Assembly: GCF_023897065.1 (NCBI RefSeq)
Contig: NZ_JAMHIV010000001.1
Location: 1 to 64,000, forward strand
From: Crossiella sp. SN42
GTDB lineage: Bacteria; Actinomycetota; Actinomycetes; Mycobacteriales; Pseudonocardiaceae
DNA length: 64,000 nucleotides
Direction of reading: 5' to 3'
Each line of letters begins with the position of its first letter. Positions within the stretch are counted from its first letter, which is position 1. Under the pieces are notes generated by a model that was given only the letters and a program-made list of their open reading frames with translations, had not been told where the DNA came from and did no database searches. Positions 53,877 to 62,159 of this stretch are shown in pieces. Both the position numbers and the translations under genes were made by a program.

Positions 53877-55201
53877 GCGCGCCGGGGAACCCGTTCACCA
53901 GGCGGGTGCTGCTGCGCGGCACGCTGGGCGCCGCGGCCGTGGGCGCGCTGGGCGGGTGCGGGTCCCGCTCGAGGACGCCGATCCCCTCCGGTGGCGTGGA
54001 CCTGCGGATCTGGACGCACGACCCCGGCTACGTGACCACGTTCACCCAGGCCGCCGCCGACCCCAGCATCACCGGCGGTTCGGCGTTCACCTTCCGGCCC
54101 CGCACGACCTCCGTCGCACCGGGCGACCTCGTCACCCGCGTGATCACCCAGGCCGTGGCCGACGGGAACACCCCGGACCTGGCGGGCCTGGTCATCGACC
54201 AGTTCCCCAGGGTCATGGGCTCGGCGATCGCGGAGAACCTGTTCGTCGACCTGACCGACACGGTCGCGCCCTTCGGCGACGACCTGCTCAAGCTCGCCCC
54301 GTACGCGGTGGAGGGCAGGCCCTACGGCCTGGACTCCGACAACTCGATCACCGTCCTGTACTACCGGCAGGACGTCTTCGCCGAGCACGGCGTCCCCGAG
54401 GACGTCTCGACGTGGGAGGAGCTGGCCGTCCACGGCGAGCGGCTGGCCCGGGACAAGCAGGTGAGCCTGGGCATGGTGTCCGTCGGCGACAACCTCGCGA
54501 TCGTCAACGGCTTCACCCAGATGCTGCTGCAACGCGGCGGCCGGGTGTTCGACGAGTCCGGCGCGCTCGTGCTCGACTCGCCCGAGGCGGTCGAAGTGCT
54601 GGAGTTCCTGGCCCGCGGCGTGCGGACCGGGTTCCTGCTCGCGCTGCCCGATCCGTACGGCAGTGCCTGCGCCGCCGCCCTGAAGTCCGGGCGGCTCGCC
54701 GCGACCGCCATGCCGAACTGGTACAACGCCTATGGCCTGCAAGCCAACGTGCCCGACCAGAAGGGCCGGTGGCGCATGCGCACGCTGCCCAGGTTCGCCG
54801 GCGGCGGGCACCTGGCCACCACGCTCGGCGGCACCGCGTTCACCGTGGTCAAGGACAAGCCCGCCACCCAGGCGGCGCTGGAGTTCCTGCGCCGGGTCTA
54901 CCTGACGCGCGAGGGCCAGGTGCTGCGCTACCGCGCGGGCGGCTACCTGCCGACGCTGCGGCCCCTGTACCGGGACCCCGAGCTGCTGGCGGTGCAGGAC
55001 GAGTACCTCGGTGGCCAGCGCGTGTTCGACGTCTACTCGGTGGCGGCCGAGGACCTGCCGCTGTTCCACCAGGCCGCGGGCATGCAGGTGCTCACCGCGG
55101 TGCTGGGCGGCCCGATGCTGGACGCGCTGCGGGGCCGCACGTCCGCCCGCGCCGCGATCCAGACGGGTATCGCGGCCTACCGGCAGCAGGTGAAGCGATG
55201 A
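53873..55201 (+). CDS. ABC transporter sugar-binding lipoprotein (CUT1)
   Basis: 442 residues from GTG 53873, overlapping the GH35 stop by four bases. Leader TRRVLLRGTLGAAAVGALGG followed by Cys: Tat-like RR plus lipobox (LGGC). Type-1 extracellular solute-binding fold: DLRIWTHDPGYVTTF, YGLDSDNSITVLYYRQDVFA, GTAFTVVKDKPATQAALEFL. Captures an oligosaccharide for the two permeases encoded next. Substrate likely galactoside, judged from the flanking GH35. Confidence 0.9.
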   Translation: MSAPGNPFTRRVLLRGTLGAAAVGALGGCGSRSRTPIPSGGVDLRIWTHDPGYVTTFTQAAADPSITGGSAFTFRPRTTSVAPGDLVTRVITQAVADGNTPDLAGLVIDQFPRVMGSAIAENLFVDLTDTVAPFGDDLLKLAPYAVEGRPYGLDSDNSITVLYYRQDVFAEHGVPEDVSTWEELAVHGERLARDKQVSLGMVSVGDNLAIVNGFTQMLLQRGGRVFDESGALVLDSPEAVEVLEFLARGVRTGFLLALPDPYGSACAAALKSGRLAATAMPNWYNAYGLQANVPDQKGRWRMRTLPRFAGGGHLATTLGGTAFTVVKDKPATQAALEFLRRVYLTREGQVLRYRAGGYLPTLRPLYRDPELLAVQDEYLGGQRVFDVYSVAAEDLPLFHQAAGMQVLTAVLGGPMLDALRGRTSARAAIQTGIAAYRQQVKR

Positions 55202-56109
55202 GCACCCCGCAGGCCGCGCGCGGCACGTGGTGGTCGCGCCACCAGCGCGAAGCGGCGCCGTATGCCTTCGTCTCGCCGTTCTTCGTCCTGTTCGGACTGT
55301 TCATGGCCGTGCCGATCCTCATCGGCCTGTACCTGAGCTGCACCGAGTGGGCCGGGCTGGGCACGCCGAAGTGGGTCGGCCTGCGCAACTACACCGACCT
55401 GCTGACCGACGCCAGCTTCTGGACCTCCACCGGCAACACCGCGCTGTACGTGGTGTTCACGCTGCTGGTCGTGGTGCCCGCGGCACTGCTGATCGCCCAG
55501 GCCCTCAACACCCGCGGCCTGCGCGGCCGGGATGTGTTCCGGCTGACCTTCTTCATGCCGGTGGTCATCTCCCCCATCGTGATCACCCTGGTGTTCGGTC
55601 TGTTCTTCGACACCGAGTTCGGCATCGTCAACGGCGCGCTCAAGGCGGTGTTCGGCTTCGGCGGCATCGACTGGACCGGCGATCCGATGTGGGCCAAGGT
55701 CACCGTGGTCATCCTGGTGCTGTGGCGCTGGACCGGCTACCTCACCGTGTTCTTCCTGGCCGGGCTGCAGAACGTGCCGCGCGAGCTGCACGAGGCCGCC
55801 GCCATCGACGGCGCCGGACCCCTCCGCCGGTTCACCAGCGTCACCCTGCCCGCGCTCAAGCCGGTGACCGCGTTCGTCGCGGTGACGGTGCTGGTGAGCA
55901 CCGCTCAGATCTTCGACGAACCGTTCCTGCTCACCCAGGGCGGGCCGGGCGAGTCGACGCTGTCGGTGGCGATGTTCGTCTACCGCGCCGGGTTCCAGCG
56001 CCAGCAGCTCGGCTACGCCGCCGCGGCGGGCGTGGTGCTGTTCATCGTCGTGGTGGCCCTGGGCCTGCTGGCCAACCGCCTGCTCGGAGTGGGGAGGGAG
56101 AGCCGATGA
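55198..56109 (+). CDS. ABC sugar transporter permease 1 (MalF type)
   Basis: 303 residues, ATGA overlaps at both ends. Six transmembrane helices; EAA loop VPRELHEAAAIDGAGPLRRF contacts the ATPase. YAFVSPFFVLFGLFMAVPIL is the usual first helix of CUT1 permeases. No ATPase gene in the operon, so it probably uses a shared MsiK-type ATPase. Confidence 0.93.
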   Translation: MSTPQAARGTWWSRHQREAAPYAFVSPFFVLFGLFMAVPILIGLYLSCTEWAGLGTPKWVGLRNYTDLLTDASFWTSTGNTALYVVFTLLVVVPAALLIAQALNTRGLRGRDVFRLTFFMPVVISPIVITLVFGLFFDTEFGIVNGALKAVFGFGGIDWTGDPMWAKVTVVILVLWRWTGYLTVFFLAGLQNVPRELHEAAAIDGAGPLRRFTSVTLPALKPVTAFVAVTVLVSTAQIFDEPFLLTQGGPGESTLSVAMFVYRAGFQRQQLGYAAAAGVVLFIVVVALGLLANRLLGVGRESR

Positions 56110-56942
56110 GCGACCCGATCGCACGCCGCCGGCCCGGCGTCCTGCTCTACGCGTTCCTGCTCACCCTGCTGATGGTCTTCGCCCTGCCGCTGCTGTGGGC
56201 GCTGTCGGCCTCGTTCAAGAGCCGCGCCGACATCTTCTCCTACCCACCGGCCCTGCTGCCGGACCCGGCCGTGCTGGACAACTACCGGGGCCTGCTGGCG
56301 GCGCAGCCGTTCTGGAGCTGGTTCACCACCAGCACGGTTGTCGCCGTGCTCGCCACCGCGGTCTCGGTGCTGCTGTGCTCGCTGGCCGGGTTCGCCTTCG
56401 CCAAGTACCGCTTCCGCGGCCGCAACGCGTTGTTCACCATCATGTTCAGCTCGCTGGCCGTGCCGTTCGCGGTGATCGTGGTGCCGTTGTTCATCATGGT
56501 CGCCAAGGCGCGGCTCACCGAGCCGTACTTCGCCCTCGTCATTCCCTGGGTGGCCCCGGCATTCGGGATCTTCATGATGCGCCAGTACACCGAACAGGCC
56601 GTGCCCGACGAGCTCCTCGACGCCGCCCGCATCGACGGCTGCACCGAGTTCGGCCTGTTCCGCCGCGTGGTGCTGCCGCTGCTGCGGCCCGCACTAGGCG
56701 CGCTGGGCGTGTGGTCGTTCCTCAACAGCTACAACAGCCTGTTGTGGCCGCTGATCGTGATCAGCGAACCGGAGGACTACACGCTGCCGATCGGCATCCA
56801 GGCGCTCTTCGGCGCCACCGGACGGCAGTACGACCTGGTGCTCGCCGGGTCCGTGCTGGCCGCCGTGCCGAGCCTGCTGGTGTTCTTCCTGCTGCGCAAG
56901 CAGTTGCTGGAAGGGCTGACCGCCGGGGCGGTGAAGGGATGA
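56106..56942 (+). CDS. ABC sugar transporter permease 2 (MalG type)
   Basis: 278 residues, joined by ATGA overlaps to both neighbours. Six helices, EAA loop VPDELLDAARIDGCTEFGLF, GFAFAKYRFRGRNALF and YTLPIGIQAL typical of MalG-type CUT1 permeases. Pairs with the preceding permease. Confidence 0.93.
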   Translation: MSDPIARRRPGVLLYAFLLTLLMVFALPLLWALSASFKSRADIFSYPPALLPDPAVLDNYRGLLAAQPFWSWFTTSTVVAVLATAVSVLLCSLAGFAFAKYRFRGRNALFTIMFSSLAVPFAVIVVPLFIMVAKARLTEPYFALVIPWVAPAFGIFMMRQYTEQAVPDELLDAARIDGCTEFGLFRRVVLPLLRPALGALGVWSFLNSYNSLLWPLIVISEPEDYTLPIGIQALFGATGRQYDLVLAGSVLAAVPSLLVFFLLRKQLLEGLTAGAVKG

Positions 56943-58177
56943 CCCCGGACCGGCTGACCATCACGCTGTGGGACTTCACCTGGTACACCCGCACCGGGCC
57001 GGGCGAGCCGTTCGAGGACCTGGACACCGCGTTCGCCGAGGCGGTGCGGCGCGGCTACAACACCGTGCGGATCTGCGCGATGCCACTGCTGTTGTTCGGC
57101 ACCGGCGTGGACAGCTCCGCACTCCGCCTCGGTCCGCTGGGCGGCGGCTACGGCAGCCGCGTGCGCTGGTACGACGTGGGCGCGCCCACCACCATCGACG
57201 CCCGCGCCCACCTGCTGGCGCTGTTCCGGGCGGCGCGGCGGCACGGCTGCCACATCATCCTCTCCAGCTGGGAGTACCAGCAGAGCCCGTCGTTCGCGCT
57301 GGAGCGGGCCTGGTTCGACGCGGTCAGGTCGATCGCCGCGGAGGACCGCGCCGTGGCGCTGGCCGACGCCCTGGCGGACCTGGTCGACTTCCTGGCCGGG
57401 CACGGCCTGGCCGACCGGGTGGTGTTCACCGAACTGCACAACGAGGTCCAGGCCGGGCACCTCGCCGACGGGCTCGACGGCGACATCGTGGTGGCGTTGC
57501 GCCCCCGGCTGGAGCGCGGGATCGCCCGGTTCAAGCAACGCCACCCCCACCGTCCCGTCACCGTCAACTACGCGGGTGTTCCCGTGGGGTCGATGCGCGG
57601 TATCCCGCGCACGGTCGACGTGGCGGTGTTCCACCCCTACGTCTACGGCGTGCTGGCGGAACTGCTCGAGGAGTTCGCCCTGCGCGACCCCGCCCGGCCC
57701 TTCCCCCAGGGACGCGCCCACGGTGAACTGCTGCGCCCCGGCGCGCCGGACCTGGACGACTGGCTGCCACCGGAGGAGAGCCGGTGGCGGCTGGCGGCCA
57801 CCATCGTCGGCAGGCGTGAGCTCTACGTGCACGACTGGTGCGACCCCGCCAAGTGGGACGCCTGGCTCTACGAACGCTACGCCACCCACCGCACCGCCAT
57901 GCGGGAGCAGCTCACGACCTGGATCGCCGCCGCCGCCGACTGGGCCGCCGGAACCGGCGTGCCGCTGGTCTTCGGCGAGGGCTGGATCGGCTACACCCCG
58001 CTGCACGGCGCCTTCGAGGAAGGCCCGGTCGGCGCCGCGTTCTGCCGCACCGCCGCGGCCGAGGCGGCCAAGGCCGGCGCGTGGGGTTCGGTCGTGTGCT
58101 CCAACGCCGCGCCGCACCACCCCATGTGGCAGGACGTCGACCTCCAGCGCGAGTGCAACGCCCTGCTCTCCGGCTGA
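56939..58177 (+). CDS. Cellulase-like (TIM-barrel) glycosidase, substrate unknown
   Basis: 412 residues, no signal peptide, ATGA overlap with permease 2. TIM barrel of the GH5-like clan: LTITLWDFTWYTRTGPGEPF, YNTVRICAMPLL, HGCHIILSSWEYQQSPSF, acid/base Glu in VVFTELHNEVQAG (near 165) and possible nucleophile Glu in PLVFGEGWIGYTP (near 345). Similar actinomycete proteins are labelled cellulase-like without assay. Placed at the end of a GH35 importer operon it probably cleaves a specific linkage of the imported sugar that GH35 cannot. Confidence 0.75.
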   Translation: MTPDRLTITLWDFTWYTRTGPGEPFEDLDTAFAEAVRRGYNTVRICAMPLLLFGTGVDSSALRLGPLGGGYGSRVRWYDVGAPTTIDARAHLLALFRAARRHGCHIILSSWEYQQSPSFALERAWFDAVRSIAAEDRAVALADALADLVDFLAGHGLADRVVFTELHNEVQAGHLADGLDGDIVVALRPRLERGIARFKQRHPHRPVTVNYAGVPVGSMRGIPRTVDVAVFHPYVYGVLAELLEEFALRDPARPFPQGRAHGELLRPGAPDLDDWLPPEESRWRLAATIVGRRELYVHDWCDPAKWDAWLYERYATHRTAMREQLTTWIAAAADWAAGTGVPLVFGEGWIGYTPLHGAFEEGPVGAAFCRTAAAEAAKAGAWGSVVCSNAAPHHPMWQDVDLQRECNALLSG

Positions 58178-58309
58178 CCCGGCGAAGGACGCCGGACCTC
58201 CCGCACTCGTGGAGTAACTTCCGAACTTCGGCTACAGTGACACCTGGTGTGCCGGGAAGTCTGGTCGGCGTTGCCCTGACCCTTGTCCCGGAAGGACATC
58301 ACGCACACC

Positions 58310-59953
58310 ATGACCATTCTCAGCCGTGTGCTCGGCCTGCGTCCCATCCACCCCCACCCCGTGGTCATCCAGCGGGCGTTGGAGATTCCCATGGCCGACG
58401 GCGTAGTGCTGCTGGCCGACCGCTACTACCCACGCGATCGTCCCTACGCGCCACTGGTGCTCATCCGCAGCCCCTACGGCCGGGGCAGCGCCAACGACCT
58501 GGCCGCCGGTCTCATCGTCGAACGCGGATACCAGGTGCTGCTGCAGAGCCTGCGCGGCACCGGCGGCTCCGGCGGGAACTTCGACGGCTTCACCATGCAC
58601 CAGCCGGACGGTCCGTCCACTGTGGACTGGCTGCGCCGGCAGTCCTGGTTTCCCGGGATGTTCGCCACCTGGGGCGCCAGCTACCTCGGCTACGCCCAGT
58701 GGGAGCTCGCGGCCACACCGGTCCCGGAGTGGAAGGCCGCGATCATCCAGGACGCGCCATCGGAGTTCTACCACGGCTTCATGTATCCCGGCGGAGCCTT
58801 CGCCCTGGGCAACGCGCTGGCCTGGGTGCAGCAGACCGAGACCATGTTCGACTCCGGCGGCTCGCTGTGGCGTCAGCTCGCCGGGCAGCTGACCGGCGGC
58901 CGCGTCCTGGCCCGTGCGGTGGACGCGCTGCCGGTGCGCGAGGCCGATCACGCGATCGCCGGACGCCGGGTCCGGCACTTCCAGCAGTGGATCACCCACG
59001 AGAACTTCGACAAGTACTGGGCAGGCATGGACCACCGGGCCAACGTGGCGAACATGCCGCCGCTGGTGCACCTGGCCGGCGGCTGGCACGACTTCTTCCT
59101 GCCCGGCATGCTCGCCGACCACGCCGCACTGCGGGCCACTGGCCGCCGGGTCCGGTTGCTCATCGGCCCCTGGGGACACGGCAAGGGCTCACTGACCCGG
59201 CACTACCTGCGCGAGGCACTGTCCACTTTGGACACTGCGTTCACCGGAGCCGACCACCTGCCGCCGGCTCCGGTCGGGCTGCACCTCGGCGGCGCGAACC
59301 GGTGGGTCACCCACGCCGACTGGCCGCCACCACACCAGCCCACCGCCTGGTACCTGCACCCGCACGGCGGTCTGCGCACCGAACCCGCGCCGGAGTCCGA
59401 TCCCTCGACCTACCACTACGACCCGGCCGACCCGACGCCGAGCCTGGGCGGCACGATCGTCGGGCTGCGCCCCGGCCCCAAGGACAACCGGCCGCTGGAG
59501 GCCCGCGCGGACGTGCTGACCTTCACCAGCCCTCCGCTCACCGAGGACCTCACCGTCACCGGGCCGGTCACCGCGACCCTGCACGTGCGCTCCAGCAACG
59601 CCTGCACCGACTTCTCGGTGCGGCTGTGCGACGTCCACCCCCGCGGCCGCTCGACCAACCTCTGCGACGGCCTGCTGCGCCTGCGCCCCGGCGATCCGGC
59701 AGCCGACGAGCAGGGGGTGCGGACCGTCCACATCAGACTGTGGTCGGCCGGGCACGTCTTCCGGCGGGGCCACCGCATCCGGGTCCAGGTCGCCAGCGGC
59801 GCCCACCCCCGGCACATCCGCAACCCCGGCACCGGCGAACCGCTGGCCGAGACGACCACGCTGCGCCCGGCCGAGCAGGAGGTCCTGCACGATCCCGGCC
59901 ACCCGTCCGCGGTGGTGCTGCCGGTGGTCGGCGGCCTCGGCGCCCAGCGCTGA
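58310..59953 (+). CDS. CocE/NonD-family serine hydrolase
   Basis: 547 residues from ATG 58310; starts further up lack family sequence. X-Pro dipeptidyl peptidase (S15)/cocaine esterase fold: EIPMADGVVLLADRYYP, IRSPYGRGS, RGTGGSGGNFDGF, nucleophile elbow TWGASYLGYAQW (Ser near 124), His in LIGPWGHGKGS (near 289), and a C-terminal jelly-roll (LTFTSPPLTEDLTVTGPVTA). Hydrolyses esters or N-terminal peptides; natural substrate unknown. No signal peptide visible. Confidence 0.88.
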   Translation: MTILSRVLGLRPIHPHPVVIQRALEIPMADGVVLLADRYYPRDRPYAPLVLIRSPYGRGSANDLAAGLIVERGYQVLLQSLRGTGGSGGNFDGFTMHQPDGPSTVDWLRRQSWFPGMFATWGASYLGYAQWELAATPVPEWKAAIIQDAPSEFYHGFMYPGGAFALGNALAWVQQTETMFDSGGSLWRQLAGQLTGGRVLARAVDALPVREADHAIAGRRVRHFQQWITHENFDKYWAGMDHRANVANMPPLVHLAGGWHDFFLPGMLADHAALRATGRRVRLLIGPWGHGKGSLTRHYLREALSTLDTAFTGADHLPPAPVGLHLGGANRWVTHADWPPPHQPTAWYLHPHGGLRTEPAPESDPSTYHYDPADPTPSLGGTIVGLRPGPKDNRPLEARADVLTFTSPPLTEDLTVTGPVTATLHVRSSNACTDFSVRLCDVHPRGRSTNLCDGLLRLRPGDPAADEQGVRTVHIRLWSAGHVFRRGHRIRVQVASGAHPRHIRNPGTGEPLAETTTLRPAEQEVLHDPGHPSAVVLPVVGGLGAQR

Positions 59954-59973
59954 GCTTCGCCCCGGGCCGGGCG

Positions 59974-61263
59974 CTACCTGTCGTTCTCGTGCACGTCAGG
60001 AATGCCGTCGGAGTCGGAGTCAACCTCCTCGGCCGCACAGATCCGGCGGTGCTCCCGGTTGCGCGCCATGAGGACCGCCGTGGCCAGCAACGCCGCCAGG
60101 ATCGACCCGGCGAGGATGGCCACCTTGGTGCTCTCCGCGTGCGTGGTGCCGTCGAAGGCCAGCTCGCCGATCAGCAGCGAGACGGTGAACCCGATCCCGC
60201 CCAGCAGGGCCAAGCCGATCACGTCCACCCAGGACAGGTCGTCGTCGAGCTCGGCGCGGGTGAACCGGGAGACCAGGAAGGTCGCCAGGGTGATGCCGAC
60301 GACCTTGCCCAGCACCAGCCCGCCCATGATGCCCAGGGCGACCCGGTCGGACAGCGAGACGAGCAGGCCGTCCAGGCCGCCGAGGGTGACCCCGGCGGCG
60401 AAGAAGGCGAACACCGGCACCACCACCGCGGCCGAGATCGGCCGGAACCGGCGCTCGAAGTGCTCGGCCAGCCCAGGCCCCTCGCCGTAGCGGCGGATGA
60501 CCGGCACGGTGAAGGCCAGCAGCACCCCGGCCACGGTGGCGTGCACCCCGGAGGCGTGCACCAGCGCCCAGGTCACCGCGGCCAGCGGCAGCAACAACCA
60601 CCACGAGCGCACCCGGCGCTGCACCAGGAAACCGAACAGGGCCAACGGGATCAGCGCCAGCAGCAGCGGGAGCACGGACAGCTCCCCGGTGTAGAAGACG
60701 GCGATGATCACGATGGCGATCAGGTCGTCCACCACCGCCAGGGTGAGCAGGAACGTGCGCAGCGCGGAGGGCAGGTTGTGCCCGATCACCGCCAGCACGG
60801 CCAGGGCGAAGGCGATGTCGGTCGCGGTCGGGACCGCCCAGCCGCGCAGGGCCGAGGCGTCACCCAGATTGGTCAGGGTGAAGATCAGGGCCGGGGTGAG
60901 CACGCCGCCGACCGCGGCCGCGGCCGGGACCGCGGCCCGCCGTGGGTCCCGCAGGTCCCCGGCGACGAACTCGCGCTTGAGCTCCAGCCCGGCCACGAAG
61001 AAGAAGATCGCCAGCAGGCCGTCGGCGGCCCAGGCGTGCAGGGGCAGGTCAAGGTGCAGCGCGGCCGGCCCGAGCTCGATCTCGCGCAGGGCGGCATAGG
61101 ACTCCGCCCACGGCGAGTTCGCCCAGACCAGGGCGAGTACCGCGCCGACGAGCAACAGCGCCCCGCCCACGGTTTCCTTGCGGAGGATCTCCCGGACCCG
61201 TTCGACCTCTGGCCAGGACGCTCGGCTGAACACGCGGACATGGCGGCTGCTGCCGTCGGACAT
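59974..61263 (-). CDS. nhaA: Na+/H+ antiporter NhaA
   Basis: 429 residues, GGGGAG before the ATG. Twelve helices. [20 protein letters not shown] and [20 protein letters not shown] contain the ion-binding Asp pair; [18 protein letters not shown] and [15 protein letters not shown] follow the E. coli NhaA order. Exports Na+/Li+ in exchange for protons. Acidic C-terminal tail ([18 protein letters not shown]) looks like a Ca-binding EF-like loop and is an unusual addition. Confidence 0.96.
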   Translation of the reverse strand: MSDGSSRHVRVFSRASWPEVERVREILRKETVGGALLLVGAVLALVWANSPWAESYAALREIELGPAALHLDLPLHAWAADGLLAIFFFVAGLELKREFVAGDLRDPRRAAVPAAAAVGGVLTPALIFTLTNLGDASALRGWAVPTATDIAFALAVLAVIGHNLPSALRTFLLTLAVVDDLIAIVIIAVFYTGELSVLPLLLALIPLALFGFLVQRRVRSWWLLLPLAAVTWALVHASGVHATVAGVLLAFTVPVIRRYGEGPGLAEHFERRFRPISAAVVVPVFAFFAAGVTLGGLDGLLVSLSDRVALGIMGGLVLGKVVGITLATFLVSRFTRAELDDDLSWVDVIGLALLGGIGFTVSLLIGELAFDGTTHAESTKVAILAGSILAALLATAVLMARNREHRRICAAEEVDSDSDGIPDVHENDR

Positions 61264-61361
61264 GGAGCTCCCCGGCGTGGACGTGGTGGCTCGACTGGCT
61301 GGAGTCCATGATCACCCGTCGGACGCCGTCGCGCAGGGCGGCCGGAGCCGATCCCGACCTG

Positions 61362-62084
61362 TCAGAGGGGGACCTTCCTCGCCAGGTACACCGTGTTGGC
61401 CGACTCGCGGTCCTGGAACGGGTTCGGGAAGTTGACGATCTTGGCTGCCACGTCCACGAAGCTCTGGCCGAGCACGGCGGTGAACTCCTCGTCCGGCGGA
61501 TCGTTCGACCACAGCGCGAACACCCCGCCGGGGTGCAGTCGTTCAGCGAGACGCCGCAGGCCATCGGGCTGGTAGAAGTCGGCGTTGCCGGCGTGCAGCA
61601 GATGCCGTGGCGAGTGGTCGATGTCGACGACGATGGCATGCCACCGCCGTCCGGGCACGCCCAGGTCGAACCCGGCCGGGGACCGCGACATCGCGAAGAA
61701 GTCGCCGTGCACCAGTTCGCACCGCGAATCGGCCGTGATCTCCGCTCCGGCCGGGATCAGCCCTCGCTGATGCCACCCGATCACCTCGGGCAGCGCGTCG
61801 ACGACGAACAGGGACCGCACGTTCGGGTGCTCCAGCACCGCCTTCGCGGTGCAGCCCAGCCCGAGTCCGCCCACCAGCACGTCAAGCGGCTGCTCCGGCA
61901 GCTCCGCCAGGGCCAGGTGCGCCAGCTCCACCTCGGCGACGGTGAACAAGCTCGACATCAGGAACTCGTCGTTGAGCTTGATCTCGTAGACCTCCCGGTC
62001 CACGGCGGGATCCCACCGGCGGCGCAGCATGAGCACACCCAACGAGGTCTCACACCAGTCCAGCACCTGAAAACGCGAGCTCAA
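61362..62084 (-). CDS. Spermidine-synthase-like methyltransferase-fold protein
   Basis: 240 residues from TTG 62084 with AAGGAG 5 bases upstream. Rossmann fold of the spermidine synthase family: LDVLVGGLGLGCTAKAVLEH, SLFVVDALPEVIGWHQRGLI, GRRWHAIVVDIDHSPRHLLH. Residues for the aminopropyl donor are not all recognisable, so it may be a related enzyme rather than a true SpeE. Upstream of nhaA on the same strand with a 98-base gap. Confidence 0.8.
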   Translation of the reverse strand: MSSRFQVLDWCETSLGVLMLRRRWDPAVDREVYEIKLNDEFLMSSLFTVAEVELAHLALAELPEQPLDVLVGGLGLGCTAKAVLEHPNVRSLFVVDALPEVIGWHQRGLIPAGAEITADSRCELVHGDFFAMSRSPAGFDLGVPGRRWHAIVVDIDHSPRHLLHAGNADFYQPDGLRRLAERLHPGGVFALWSNDPPDEEFTAVLGQSFVDVAAKIVNFPNPFQDRESANTVYLARKVPL

Positions 62085-62159
62085 CTGTCTCCTTCGGAAC
62101 GCGGGGGGGCTGAGGCTACCCGGTGCCCACGACCGGCCGCCGCAGCCCCGCCATCGTTC

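Noticed and set aside
61362-62084. Certain spermidine synthase (speE)
   Set aside because: Only the Rossmann core is evident; decarboxy-SAM and putrescine residues could not be confirmed by eye.
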